A stretch of DNA of 64,000 bases. It comes from JADKIH01 sp031417395. Its GTDB lineage: Bacteria; Bacteroidota; Bacteroidia; AKYH767-A; 2013-40CM-41-45. The stretch is from the NCBI GenBank assembly GCA_031417395.1, contig JANOVM010000070.1, forward strand, positions 1-64,000, written 5' to 3'. Below, piece after piece: positions 1-8,034 of the stretch (position 1 is its first letter; each line of letters starts with the position of its first letter). Both the position numbers and the translations under genes were made by a program. The notes beneath the pieces were generated by a model that was given only the letters and a program-made list of their open reading frames with translations, ran no database searches and was not told where the DNA came from.

Positions 1-1430
1 TCAGTTTTGGTAATGCATATACGCTTACTCGCTTTAATAATTTAAAGTCAGCGCATTCTTTAATTCTGGCTTATGAAGATATTCCCATAACACAATCCAT
101 AGCTGCACAGATAATAATGGGTGGAGTGGATGCTAAAGGAAAAATCCCCGTCAATGTATCTAAAGAATTTAAACGCAATTCAGGTCTTAATTCTGCTCAA
201 CCAATACGGCTTAGATACACTTTGCCCGAAGCAGAAGGTATGTCGTCAATCATTTTGAACAAAATCGATAGCGTTGCCCAAAATGCTATTCGCGCCGGTG
301 CTGCGCCGGGCTGCCAGGTGCTCGTCGCAAGAAATGGAAGTGTAGTTTACCAAAAATCTTTCGGTAAAGATACTTATGATTCTGCCGATAGTATTTCTAA
401 CTCCGATCTTTACGATGTGGCTTCCATTACAAAAATTGCCGCAACAGCATTAGCCACTATGCGCTTGTACGAAAAGAAAAAAATTAATTTGAATGCGCCT
501 GTATCAAAATATCTTCCTGAACTTAAAAAAGGGAACAAAAAGCTCATCACACTAAGTGATATGCTAACACATCAGGCAGGACTCAAATCATGGATTCCAT
601 TCTATAAAGAAACCCTTTCCGACTCAGGATACCTGCAGAAGAAAATTTATCGCTCTACGAAAAATGAATTGTTTTCTATTCATGTTGCAGATAGTATTTA
701 TTTAAAAGCAAATTACCAGGACACAATTTTGAACAGAATATATACTTCTTCCATGACCGATAAGGGAAAATATGTATACAGCGACCTGGGGCCCATTCTG
801 ATGAAGGAAATTATTGAGAGTATAACAAAGATTCATTTTGAAAAATTTGTTGATGATAATTTTTACAAACCATTGAAGCTAAACCGAACCGGCTTTAATC
901 CTCGAAATAAATTTACTTTAAAGGAAATTGTGCCCACTGAAATCGATACTGTTTTTCGTAAGCAACTAATACATGGCTTTGTACATGACCCTGCTGCTGC
1001 AATGTTTGGTGGTGTTTCAGGAAATGCAGGTCTCTTTAGTAATGCAAATGGCCTTGCTATAATAATGCAAATGCTTTTGAATAAGGGGACTTACGGCGGA
1101 CAACGGTTTTTCAAACCCGAAACAGTTGATTTATTCACGGGAAAACAGTTTGCTAATAATAGGAGAGGACTACTCTTCGATAAACCCGAAACAGATACAG
1201 CTAAACAAAGTCCTTGTACAAAAGCAGCCTCACCGTTAACATTCGGTCATCAGGGTTTTACGGGTACATGCGCCTGGGCCGATCCTGAATATGGATTAAT
1301 ATATATTTTTCTCTCCAACAGAGTTTATCCTACAGCATCCAATGAAAAGCTCTCCAAAATGAATGTTCGGACTGTTATTCAGGAAATTATTTACAATTCC
1401 TTTCTTAATGAATCCAATAGTGCAAATTGA
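1..1430 (+). CDS. Glycoside hydrolase family 3 / serine beta-lactamase-like fusion, C-terminal part
   Basis: The gene is cut by the window start; the frame is open from base 3. The first about 55 codons resemble the C-terminal end of a GH3 beta-N-acetylglucosaminidase (the stretch around IIMGGVDAKGKIPV). The remaining about 400 residues form a serine beta-lactamase / penicillin-binding-like domain with the SxxK nucleophile motif in ASITKIA, a YSD in place of the usual YxN, and an HQG motif where class C enzymes have KTG. GH3 plus beta-lactamase fusions are a known Bacteroidota architecture, thought to act on peptidoglycan fragments or glycosides in the periplasm; the substrate is not known. 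The GH3 catalytic half and any signal peptide lie outside the window. Confident on family, not on activity. Confidence 0.85.
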   Translation, partial: SFGNAYTLTRFNNLKSAHSLILAYEDIPITQSIAAQIIMGGVDAKGKIPVNVSKEFKRNSGLNSAQPIRLRYTLPEAEGMSSIILNKIDSVAQNAIRAGAAPGCQVLVARNGSVVYQKSFGKDTYDSADSISNSDLYDVASITKIAATALATMRLYEKKKINLNAPVSKYLPELKKGNKKLITLSDMLTHQAGLKSWIPFYKETLSDSGYLQKKIYRSTKNELFSIHVADSIYLKANYQDTILNRIYTSSMTDKGKYVYSDLGPILMKEIIESITKIHFEKFVDDNFYKPLKLNRTGFNPRNKFTLKEIVPTEIDTVFRKQLIHGFVHDPAAAMFGGVSGNAGLFSNANGLAIIMQMLLNKGTYGGQRFFKPETVDLFTGKQFANNRRGLLFDKPETDTAKQSPCTKAASPLTFGHQGFTGTCAWADPEYGLIYIFLSNRVYPTASNEKLSKMNVRTVIQEIIYNSFLNESNSAN

Positions 1431-1442
1431 AAACCTAAGTAC

Positions 1443-1450
1443 TACATTTG
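1443..1450 (+). promoter_or_regulatory. Candidate Bacteroidota -7 element for bshA
   Basis: TACATTTG matches the Bacteroidota housekeeping -7 consensus TAnnTTTG and lies 22 bases before the bshA ATG. No TTTG is seen at the expected -33 spacing, so this is a half-site only. Confidence 0.4.
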
Positions 1451-1472
1451 CAATTAATAAGCTATTTTATTT

Positions 1473-2606
1473 ATGAAAATCGGCATTCTTTGTTACCCAA
1501 CGTTCGGCGGAAGTGGTGTAGTGGCTACAGAATTGGGAAAAGCTTTCGCAAGTAAAGGCCATTGCGTTCATTTTATTACTTACAGCCAGCCTGTTCGTCT
1601 CGATCACTATGTTGAAAATGTTTTTTATCATGAAGTCAGTGTTGCTGATTATCCTCTTTTTCAATATGCTCCTTACGAAACGGCATTAACAAGTAAGCTT
1701 GTTGATGTAGCACTTTTTGAAAAACTTGACCTGGTGCACGTTCATTATGCCATTCCTCATGCTTCTGTTGCTTATATGGCAAGAAAGATAATGGAATCTC
1801 ATGGCCTGAAACTTCCTTTCATTACGACTCTCCACGGGACAGACATTACACTTGTTGGTAAAAATGAAAGTTATAATCCTGTAGTGACTTTTGCCATTAA
1901 CGAAAGCGATGCCGTAACTTCTGTATCCGATTCTCTAAAAGTTGATACCTATAAAAATTTTATAATCGATAAAGAGATTGAAGTTATTCCAAATTTCATT
2001 GATTTAAATCGTTTTACTAAACTTAGAAAAGATCATTTTAGAATTGCTATAGCTCCGAACAATGAAAAATTAATAATTCATGCTTCAAATTTTCGCCCTG
2101 TAAAACGTGTCAGCGATGTAATTAAGGTTTTTAATAAGATCGTAGAAAAAATTCCTTCCAAACTTTTATTGATTGGCGACGGTCCTGACAGAGATCGCTG
2201 CGAAAAAGAAAGCAGAGAATCTCCGGCAGGAGAACATATTCGTTTCCTTGGTAAAATGGATGTCGTTGAGGAAATATTATCCGTTGGCGATGTTTTCCTT
2301 TTACCTTCTGAAACAGAAAGTTTTGGTCTCGCTGCTCTTGAAGCTATGGCTTGTCAGGTTCCTGTTATTTCTACAAACACAGGTGGCTTACCCGAACTGA
2401 ATGTCAACGGCGAAACAGGATTTATGAGCGAAGTAGGCGACATCGATGATATGGCCAAAAATGCAATCTATATTCTGGAAGATGAAAACCGTCTTCTGAA
2501 ATTTAAACAACAAGCTCTCAATCATGCCCGCACTTTCGATATCTGGCAAATTCTGCCTCAGTATGAAAAAATATATGAAAAAGTTTTAGCCGCCAGCCGG
2601 GCTTAG
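1473..2606 (+). CDS. bshA: N-acetyl-alpha-D-glucosaminyl L-malate synthase BshA
   Basis: Family GT4 retaining glycosyltransferase that joins UDP-GlcNAc to L-malate, the first step of bacillithiol synthesis in the cytoplasm. The N-terminus MKIGILCYPTFGGSG is the BshA signature with the glycine loop. The C-terminal half has the nucleotide-sugar site with ESFGLAALEAMACQVPV, containing the E-x7-E of GT4 enzymes. Its 377 residues fit the family. The ATG is used directly, with an A/T-rich leader and no Shine-Dalgarno sequence. The partner genes bshB and bshC are not in this window. The next gene, a HemJ-like protein, starts about 30 bases after the stop and may be co-transcribed. Confidence 0.93.
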   Translation: MKIGILCYPTFGGSGVVATELGKAFASKGHCVHFITYSQPVRLDHYVENVFYHEVSVADYPLFQYAPYETALTSKLVDVALFEKLDLVHVHYAIPHASVAYMARKIMESHGLKLPFITTLHGTDITLVGKNESYNPVVTFAINESDAVTSVSDSLKVDTYKNFIIDKEIEVIPNFIDLNRFTKLRKDHFRIAIAPNNEKLIIHASNFRPVKRVSDVIKVFNKIVEKIPSKLLLIGDGPDRDRCEKESRESPAGEHIRFLGKMDVVEEILSVGDVFLLPSETESFGLAALEAMACQVPVISTNTGGLPELNVNGETGFMSEVGDIDDMAKNAIYILEDENRLLKFKQQALNHARTFDIWQILPQYEKIYEKVLAASRA

Positions 2607-2635
2607 TGCTTTGTACTAAAATTCCCACACACACA

Positions 2636-3184
2636 ATGCTCTACCTAAAAGCTCTCCATATCATCTTTGTCATAACTTGGTTTGCAGGTTTGTTTTATAT
2701 TGTCCGTTTATTCGTTTATCACGCTGAAGCAAATGATATGCCCGATGCTGAAAAAAATGTACTTATCAGGCATTTTAAAGTTGCAGAAAAAAGACTTTGG
2801 TATGGCATAACATGGCCTTCGGCAATATTAACCTGGATTTTTGGAATATGGCTACTGGTAAGAATGTTTGGTTCACAAATACCGGATTGGCTTTGGGTAA
2901 AATTGAGCTTCGTTATCGGACTTACCATTTACCATCTTCTTTGCGGTAGAATTTTTCAGCAGCTGCAAAGAGACGATTGCCGCTATTCGGGAATGAAAAT
3001 GCGTTTGTGGAATGAAGTGGCTACTGTCTTTCTTGTCGCCATTATTTTTATTGTTATCCTAAAAGATAGTACAGACTGGATCTATGGACTTGCCGGACTT
3101 CTGGTTTTTTCTATTATTCTTTTACTCGCAATCAGGATTTACAAAAAAATCAGAGAGAAAAACAAGATTGTCTCCGGAAAATAA
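2636..3184 (+). CDS. hemJ: HemJ-like protoporphyrinogen oxidase (CopD/UPF0093 family membrane protein)
   Basis: About 182 residues with four to five hydrophobic segments. The N-terminus LKALHIIFVITWFAGLFY, the RLFVYH stretch and the LWYGITWPSAILTW region match HemJ, the integral membrane, haem-containing enzyme that oxidises protoporphyrinogen IX to protoporphyrin IX. The frame also opens from a GTG at 2606 that overlaps the bshA stop. The ATG at 2636 is preferred because the HemJ signature starts right there and the upstream codons look non-coding. A second haem-pathway gene, hemF, lies near 61 kb. The alternative reading is an unassigned CopD family protein; HemJ fits better. Confidence 0.82.
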   Translation: MLYLKALHIIFVITWFAGLFYIVRLFVYHAEANDMPDAEKNVLIRHFKVAEKRLWYGITWPSAILTWIFGIWLLVRMFGSQIPDWLWVKLSFVIGLTIYHLLCGRIFQQLQRDDCRYSGMKMRLWNEVATVFLVAIIFIVILKDSTDWIYGLAGLLVFSIILLLAIRIYKKIREKNKIVSGK

Positions 3185-3210
3185 ATTTCTGAATATTTTA
3201 AAAGGTGAAA

Positions 3211-3543
3211 TTAAATTTTTTTCGCTTTGTATCCGGCCCCTGTGAGTATAGATAAAATACGGTCACGGTGATCTCCCTGTATAATAATCTCCCTTTCCTT
3301 TACAGATCCGCCAACCCCGCATTTCGATTTTAATTCCCTGGCAATTTTTTCAAGCTCTTCTTCTTTGCCGGAAAAACCGGAAACTATAGTAACTGTTTTG
3401 CCGCCACGGTTTTTTTTATCAAGAAAAATTCTGAGTTCCTGTTGAGAAGGAGGCACTGTTGCATGCTCATTCGGCTTAGTATCATAAATAAATTTCGAAT
3501 TTGTTGAGTAAACAATTCCGCCACTTTTATTTTTCTTTGACAT
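3211..3543 (-). CDS. SUI1/eIF1-like translation factor
   Basis: A small basic protein of about 110 residues with the SUI1 (eIF1/YciH) domain in its C-terminal half: GKTVTIVSGF, then the CGVGGSVKE turn and an IIIQGDHRDRI strand-helix ending near the C-terminus. In bacteria this family binds the 30S subunit and affects initiation fidelity; its role in this phylum is not established. The frame extends ten codons upstream, but the ATG giving MSKKNKSGG is the likely start because that Lys-rich N-terminus is typical of family members. It is convergent with the hemJ-like gene, with only 26 bases between them and no clear terminator. Confidence 0.85.
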   Translation of the reverse strand: MSKKNKSGGIVYSTNSKFIYDTKPNEHATVPPSQQELRIFLDKKNRGGKTVTIVSGFSGKEEELEKIARELKSKCGVGGSVKEREIIIQGDHRDRILSILTGAGYKAKKI

Positions 3544-3608
3544 AATCGGAAATTGAAGAGTTCTGTAGAACAAATATAATCAAGACAATGATAATCGTAA
3601 TCTTTTCA

Positions 3609-4490
3609 TTACTTATTTGCCGGAACAATTATTTTTATTGAAAGAGAATTCATTTTTAGTTTTAAATCTCCGTCAAAGTACACAGGTTCCCCATCAATAT
3701 GACCTGCAAGATACCCTCTATTCTTTATAACAATATCCCCCCCCCGCTGCGATTCAAAGTATTTTGAAAAATGTATGGAATGATGCAGCAGTCTGTAAAT
3801 TATTACCGGTACAGCTTTTACCGGAAACCCTTTCATTATTGAAACATCAATAATACCGTCTTTTAAATCAGCAAAAGGAGCAATTACAGCATCATTTCCA
3901 AACTGAGAGGAATTGGCAAAGGTTAACATAAAACAATCTCTTTCGAAGTGTTTACCGTCTATTAAAAAAGAAAATTTCTTTTCTTTAAAAGACGCGAATT
4001 CTTTAAGTACGAGTTTTATATAAGTGAAATATCCTCTTTTCTTTGTACGGGAAAATAAATGAGCAATATGCGCATCAAAACCTACGCCTAATGTACCAAT
4101 ACAAAAGCGATCGTTGGCCAATAGCGAATCAATAACATCAATCTTTCCGCTATTCAAAACCGCAATTGCTTTGCCTGAATGAACAGGTATGCCTAAATGC
4201 CGGGCAAGACCATTTCCTGAGCCGGTTGGAATAATGCCTAAAGCTGTTTTCGAATTAATAAGCGCAGATGCCGTCTCATTTACAGAACCATCACCGCCTA
4301 CAGCTACAACAATGTCATAATCGTTTTCAACTGCTTCCCTGGAGAGTTCTGTCGCATGCCCAGGAGCTTTTGTAAAACATACTTCAGCATTAAAAATAGT
4401 TTTATCAATTGAAGATTGTATTAGTTCAGGCAGCATTTCCTTTTTTCCAATACCCGAATGAGGATTGATAATAAAACGGATCTTCTTCAT
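3609..4490 (-). CDS. Diacylglycerol kinase family lipid kinase
   Basis: 293 residues of the DagK/YegS family, which phosphorylates diacylglycerol or a related lipid using ATP. The ATP-binding signature GGDGSVNE is at about residues 64-71, followed by GIIPTGSGNGLARHLG, the lipid-kinase glycine-rich loop. The C-terminal beta-sandwich half ends with AGHIDGEPVYFDGD, also typical. Its start codon overlaps the stop of the upstream LtaS-like gene by four bases (ATGA), so the two are probably translationally coupled. The gene carries a run of nine G (coding strand) at about codons 249-251, unusual for this AT-rich sequence. Confidence 0.9.
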   Translation of the reverse strand: MKKIRFIINPHSGIGKKEMLPELIQSSIDKTIFNAEVCFTKAPGHATELSREAVENDYDIVVAVGGDGSVNETASALINSKTALGIIPTGSGNGLARHLGIPVHSGKAIAVLNSGKIDVIDSLLANDRFCIGTLGVGFDAHIAHLFSRTKKRGYFTYIKLVLKEFASFKEKKFSFLIDGKHFERDCFMLTFANSSQFGNDAVIAPFADLKDGIIDVSIMKGFPVKAVPVIIYRLLHHSIHFSKYFESQRGGDIVIKNRGYLAGHIDGEPVYFDGDLKLKMNSLSIKIIVPANK

Positions 4491-6400
4491 GGAAACAGCT
4501 TCATTTCATTGTGAATAATAGAATTATTGAATTGCTGAATGATAGCCTTTAATTTATTTTCCATTTTCCTTTCTCTTACCGTATCAATTCCTGCCAGATT
4601 ATTAGTCAGTGCACTGTCAACTGAAAATTTATACATGGAGTTTTTTCTTAGTGTATCCATGAACAATGCATATTCTCCTTCTATTAATTGATAAGTATCA
4701 TCAATATAACTCACTGCAAAATTATTTCCGTAATTATTAAAAGCGCTTTTACCTAAAGCATAAAACGGATATCGATAACCAAGATAATCCATAATAGAAG
4801 GAAGAATGTCAATATGCTGTGTAGTCATGTTATTTTTACCCTTAAGTAAGCTGTCACTCTGACAATAATACATAATTGGAATAGAAAATAATCCAACATG
4901 GTTCCTGTAAAAAGAGTATTCTGATTCAGCTGTATGATCAGCAGTAATAACAAAAAGAGTATTTTCAAACCACTTTAATTTGGAGACTGATTCAAAAAAC
5001 ATCTTCAAGGCATAATCGGCATAACGTATTGATTTATGAATAGGAAGGGAGCCAACAGGAAAATAGGAAGCATATTTATCCGGAATCTTATAAGGATGGT
5101 GAGAAGATAATGTAAATACTGTAGCTAAAAAGGGTTCCTTCAAGCCATTAATATCCGATGCTACCTTTTGTAAAAACGGCTCGTCGTAAATACCCCAGCT
5201 TCCATCAAAATCACCATCGTTAGCATATTCCGTACGACCAAAATAACGATCATAACCGGCAAGTTTTGAAAAATTATCAAATCCCATCGTACCATTTGTT
5301 CCTCCGTGATAGAATACGCTGTTGTAACCTTCCTTCCGAAGTAATAGGGGGACGGACGTAACAGCATTTCCCGAATAAGCGGAAGTAATAAATGGATCCT
5401 GCATTAACGCAGGCATGCCGGCCACAATTGCAGGAATACCTTCAATAGAGCGCTTGCTATTGGCATACGAATTGGGAAAAACAAGACTTTCCTTTATCAG
5501 TGAATCCAGAAAGGGTGTGTAGCCCTTGTAGGTGTTTAGTGAACCAATATACTCCTTGCCAAAACCCTCCAATATTATTATTACAACATTTTTTTTAGAA
5601 AATTCCTTTCCTGGAATCGGCTGAATGATCAATGGATTAATGGAATAAGCCTCCTTTTGCGACATCCAATTAATTTCTTCTAGTTTATTTTTACCATAGG
5701 TTTTAATAATGGTGAAAGGAGTATTTAGTACCAGTTCTGTAATCTTTCCGGTACCGTATTTTGAAGCACTTAAAATATTCAACGGCTTGTACTGAATGCC
5801 GCCGCGAAAACCAACAAAGGTTAATGCAGAAAAAAGGATAAAATATAAGCCTTTTCCAATTGGTGAAATAATAAATCGTTTTGACTGACTTCCACCAAAT
5901 GTTTTTGAAAATACGAGTCTGGGATAATAGCGATAAAGCAAATATGCAAGTACAAAGAATGTTATTACCAGATACCAAAAATCTATAATCATTCGAGGAA
6001 CTGTATTAACAAAATCATTTCCAAAACTCATAATGCTGAATATTTCTGAGCCTGACCGCTTTCCTGTAAAGCGATACAGGCCAAAGTCTATGCAGTTTAA
6101 GAGAATCATAGGAATGTTTACTGCCAGGAATAAACCAAGTAAAATTCGCTGGTAAGATTTTGTATAAAAAAATTGAAAGGGGAGGAGGTGTAGTACAATA
6201 AAAAAAATGTTGCTTATTACAATGGCAGTTATATCATATCTTAAGCCGAAAAAAAAGCTCCTCGATAAAAGTGAAATACCTATCGTTGAAAAATAAGAAT
6301 GGTTGAAGGTTAAAAATAATAACCTACAGAATGAATAAATAAATAAAAGCAACAGAATTCGACGAAGAAGAAAGCTGAAATTATTGCCGGAACTTACCAT
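4487..6400 (-). CDS. LtaS-like membrane sulfatase-fold transferase (phosphoglycerol/phosphoethanolamine type)
   Basis: 637 residues. The first about 200 contain five hydrophobic segments, followed by a periplasmic sulfatase/alkaline-phosphatase-fold domain. Visible active-site motifs are ILEGFGKEY (metal-binding Glu), NSKRSIEG at about residue 315 where a Ser takes the place of the LtaS catalytic Thr, VITADHTAES (Asp-His metal ligands) and YRNHVGLF. LtaS-type enzymes move glycerol phosphate from phosphatidylglycerol to an acceptor and release diacylglycerol. Lipoteichoic acid is not expected here, so the acceptor is probably another glycan or lipid. The downstream overlapping diacylglycerol kinase would recycle the released lipid, which supports this reaction class. 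Confidence 0.82.
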   Translation of the reverse strand: MVSSGNNFSFLLRRILLLLFIYSFCRLLFLTFNHSYFSTIGISLLSRSFFFGLRYDITAIVISNIFFIVLHLLPFQFFYTKSYQRILLGLFLAVNIPMILLNCIDFGLYRFTGKRSGSEIFSIMSFGNDFVNTVPRMIIDFWYLVITFFVLAYLLYRYYPRLVFSKTFGGSQSKRFIISPIGKGLYFILFSALTFVGFRGGIQYKPLNILSASKYGTGKITELVLNTPFTIIKTYGKNKLEEINWMSQKEAYSINPLIIQPIPGKEFSKKNVVIIILEGFGKEYIGSLNTYKGYTPFLDSLIKESLVFPNSYANSKRSIEGIPAIVAGMPALMQDPFITSAYSGNAVTSVPLLLRKEGYNSVFYHGGTNGTMGFDNFSKLAGYDRYFGRTEYANDGDFDGSWGIYDEPFLQKVASDINGLKEPFLATVFTLSSHHPYKIPDKYASYFPVGSLPIHKSIRYADYALKMFFESVSKLKWFENTLFVITADHTAESEYSFYRNHVGLFSIPIMYYCQSDSLLKGKNNMTTQHIDILPSIMDYLGYRYPFYALGKSAFNNYGNNFAVSYIDDTYQLIEGEYALFMDTLRKNSMYKFSVDSALTNNLAGIDTVRERKMENKLKAIIQQFNNSIIHNEMKLFP

Positions 6401-6436
6401 TGATACGAAAGTAAGGATAAAATTAGGTGCAAAAAA

Positions 6437-6465
6437 AAGCCGTCTTCTGAAAAAGAAGACGGCTT
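6437..6465 (-). terminator. Intrinsic terminator after the DUF5011 lipoprotein gene
   Basis: A 12-bp stem (AAGCCGTCTTCT and its complement) with a 5-base loop. Read on the minus strand it is followed by a run of eight T (A run at 6431-6438). It sits about 20 bases past the lipoprotein stop and separates it from the LtaS-like gene. Confidence 0.85.
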
Positions 6466-6483
6466 GTAAAATACCAAATTAGA

Positions 6484-7176
6484 TTACTGTCTAGTATAAG
6501 TAGCAGTACCTGTAGTTGTACCTGAACAAGGCGATACTAATGCATCAGTATAATTCAAGACAAATCCTGTTGAATTAGAAGTAAAACCTGTACTTGAAAA
6601 CTGGTGAGTAGCAATATCGCATGGGTTAGAACCTGTTCCGATATCTGTTGCAGTTGTCTGCAATGGAATTTCAAGGTTTCCATTTCCTAATTTTGTAGCA
6701 TAAATTCCTGTATTATTAGCATAATCAGCAAAACGGCTGAAATGAACTCTGTTATTTACAGAACTATCTACAGTAATTGTCTGAGCATAATCAAAAAATG
6801 CTCCCGGTACTGTATCATGCACCTGGTATAAACCTGCAAAATTCTCAGCATCATTTTTTACACGGATAGTTCTAACTTCAATTGCAACATTGCCTGCAGC
6901 ATCCTGAGCTGTATAAGAAATTGTATAAGTTCCAACCTTATTTACATTAGGATTAGTTGAACTAGCATCAGATGTTACAGTTACAGCTCCATCTTCATCA
7001 TCATTAGCTGTAGCTCCAAGATCGGTCCAGGGTCCGCTATTAAGTGATAATTCAATTGAAGAAGCGCCTGTAAGGGTAATTGTAGGGGCTGTTGTGTCGT
7101 CCTTAGAACAACCGGTTAACATGGTTCCTACAATTGCAATCATAGATAAAGAAAGAAGAATTACATTTTTTTTCAT
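6484..7176 (-). CDS. DUF5011 (Ig-like) surface lipoprotein
   Basis: 230 residues. The N-terminus is a lipoprotein signal with lipobox LTGC (Cys at about residue 23), followed by SKDD. Residues of about 30-105 form an Ig-like/HYR-type DUF5011 domain (TITLTGASSIEL at its start, YTISYTAQDAAGNVA near its end). The C-terminal about 120 residues are a beta-rich, Thr/Asn-rich domain I cannot name. It is probably anchored to the outer membrane and exposed or periplasmic. It is a single gene flanked by its own terminator. A TATCTTTG half-site (minus strand, 7206-7213) lies about 30 bases upstream, but the nearest TTTG is only 15 bases further, too close for a standard promoter. Confidence 0.82.
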   Translation of the reverse strand: MKKNVILLSLSMIAIVGTMLTGCSKDDTTAPTITLTGASSIELSLNSGPWTDLGATANDDEDGAVTVTSDASSTNPNVNKVGTYTISYTAQDAAGNVAIEVRTIRVKNDAENFAGLYQVHDTVPGAFFDYAQTITVDSSVNNRVHFSRFADYANNTGIYATKLGNGNLEIPLQTTATDIGTGSNPCDIATHQFSSTGFTSNSTGFVLNYTDALVSPCSGTTTGTATYTRQ

Positions 7177-7247
7177 TTTTTGGGGTTTTAAAGGTTTTGA
7201 GAGCTCAAAGATATGATTAATTATTTATCAAAATAAACTAAAAATAA

Positions 7248-7278
7248 TTTGTTCTTATTAATTCAAAATGTACTTTTG
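7248..7278 (+). promoter_or_regulatory. Full Bacteroidota promoter for the first small lipoprotein
   Basis: TTTG at 7248-7251, a 19-base spacer, then TACTTTTG at 7271-7278. This is an exact match to the TTTG-N19/20-TAnnTTTG consensus, 34 bases before the ATG at 7313. Confidence 0.8.
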
Positions 7279-7312
7279 CCCCACTAAAAAACAAAGAAAT
7301 CAACCTTAACCA

Positions 7313-7642
7313 ATGAAAAAATTACTCTCTTTAATGACTGCATCTTGTTTTGCGCTATTAGTAGCCTGTGGACCAAGTGCTGAAGAAAAAGCTGCTGCTG
7401 AAAAAGCTCGCATGGATTCAATTTCTAACGTACAAGCTCAAATGACTGCTGATTCATTAGCTCAGGTAGAAATGGAAAAAGCCAGACTCGATTCGATGGC
7501 TATGGCAATGAAAGCAGATTCTATTGCAAAAGCTGAGGCTGAAGCTAAAAAAGGATCTGTAAAGCCTAAACCAAAGCCTAAAACAGTTATTCAGAAGAAA
7601 GTTGAAGAGGCGAAAAAAGTAACAGGTGGTCGTGGCCACTAA
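7313..7642 (+). CDS. Small Ala/Glu/Lys-rich lipoprotein, first of a tandem pair
   Basis: 109 residues. The signal MKKLLSLMTASCFALLVAC ends in the lipobox LVAC, then GPSAEEKAAAEKA. The mature part is a predicted long helix built of Ala, Glu, Lys and Met with repeated DS pairs (MDSIS, ADSLA, LDSMA, ADSIA) every 9-13 residues. The tail is Lys/Pro-rich (KPKPKPK) and ends in GGRGH. The following gene shares the CGPSAE(E/D)KAAAEKA start and the promoter. The function is unknown; an envelope spacer or tether resembling Braun lipoprotein in general form is only a guess. Confidence 0.75.
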   Translation: MKKLLSLMTASCFALLVACGPSAEEKAAAEKARMDSISNVQAQMTADSLAQVEMEKARLDSMAMAMKADSIAKAEAEAKKGSVKPKPKPKTVIQKKVEEAKKVTGGRGH

Positions 7643-7690
7643 TTAACATATTATTGAGAATTTTCAGTATTTGTTATTTTTTGGAATTAT

Positions 7691-7722
7691 TTTGTTAATT
7701 CTAATTTATTTCCATACTTTTG
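7691..7722 (+). promoter_or_regulatory. Full Bacteroidota promoter for the second small lipoprotein
   Basis: TTTG at 7691-7694, a 20-base spacer and TACTTTTG at 7715-7722. The bases following the -7 element (CCACTAAAAA and then CAAA) closely match those after the first lipoprotein promoter, so promoter and leader were probably duplicated along with the gene. Confidence 0.8.
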
Positions 7723-7755
7723 CGCCCACTAAAAACAAAACAAACCTATATTCAA

Positions 7756-7980
7756 ATGAAAAAAGTATTCTCTATTTTGATGGCTGCCGGTGTTATTGCA
7801 CTTGTTGCTTGCGGACCTAGCGCTGAAGATAAAGCTGCTGCTGAAAAGGCAATGCAGGATTCTATCGATCAGGCTGTAAATGCATCCGGTACCATGCAAG
7901 AAGCTGCTGCTATGCAGGATTCAGCTAATGCAATGACGGATTCAGTTGCTAAAATGGCTGCAGACACAATGCCAAAGTAA
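7756..7980 (+). CDS. Small Ala-rich lipoprotein, second of a tandem pair
   Basis: 74 residues. Signal MKKVFSILMAAGVIALVAC with lipobox LVAC, then GPSAEDKAAAEKAMQDS. The mature helix is rich in Ala, Met, Asp and Ser with DS/DT pairs, and the last residue is Lys (TMPK). It is paralogous to the gene just upstream but lacks the Lys/Pro-rich tail. The frame also opens at a TTG at 7720, but that codon lies inside the promoter's -7 element, so the ATG at 7756 is the start. A terminator follows 20 bases after the stop. Function unknown. Confidence 0.75.
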   Translation: MKKVFSILMAAGVIALVACGPSAEDKAAAEKAMQDSIDQAVNASGTMQEAAAMQDSANAMTDSVAKMAADTMPK

Positions 7981-8000
7981 TCCCCGATCATTCGGAAATA

Positions 8001-8034
8001 AAAAAGGAGTTTCAGTTACTGAAACTCCTTTTTT
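8001..8034. terminator. Bidirectional terminator shared by convergent small genes
   Basis: A 15-bp stem (8001-8015 with 8019-8033) and a three-base loop, flanked by A on the left and T on the right, so it works in both directions. It ends the lipoprotein gene on the plus strand. On the minus strand the stop codon of the Cys-rich mini-protein is the loop itself (8016-8018). Confidence 0.85.

Noticed and set aside
1..1430. Beta-lactam resistance gene
   Set aside because: The domain has SxxK but HQG instead of KTG and is fused to GH3; this fits wall-related hydrolases rather than a resistance enzyme.
2606..2635. GTG start for the hemJ-like gene overlapping the bshA stop
   Set aside because: The ten added residues have no family similarity; the HemJ signature starts at the ATG at 2636.
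4487..6400. Lipoteichoic acid synthase as a literal function
   Set aside because: The fold matches LtaS, but the predicted phylum lacks classical lipoteichoic acid and the nucleophile is Ser, so only the reaction class is claimed.
7720..7755. TTG start for the second small lipoprotein
   Set aside because: The codon lies inside the promoter's -7 element, and the lipoprotein signal begins at the ATG at 7756.
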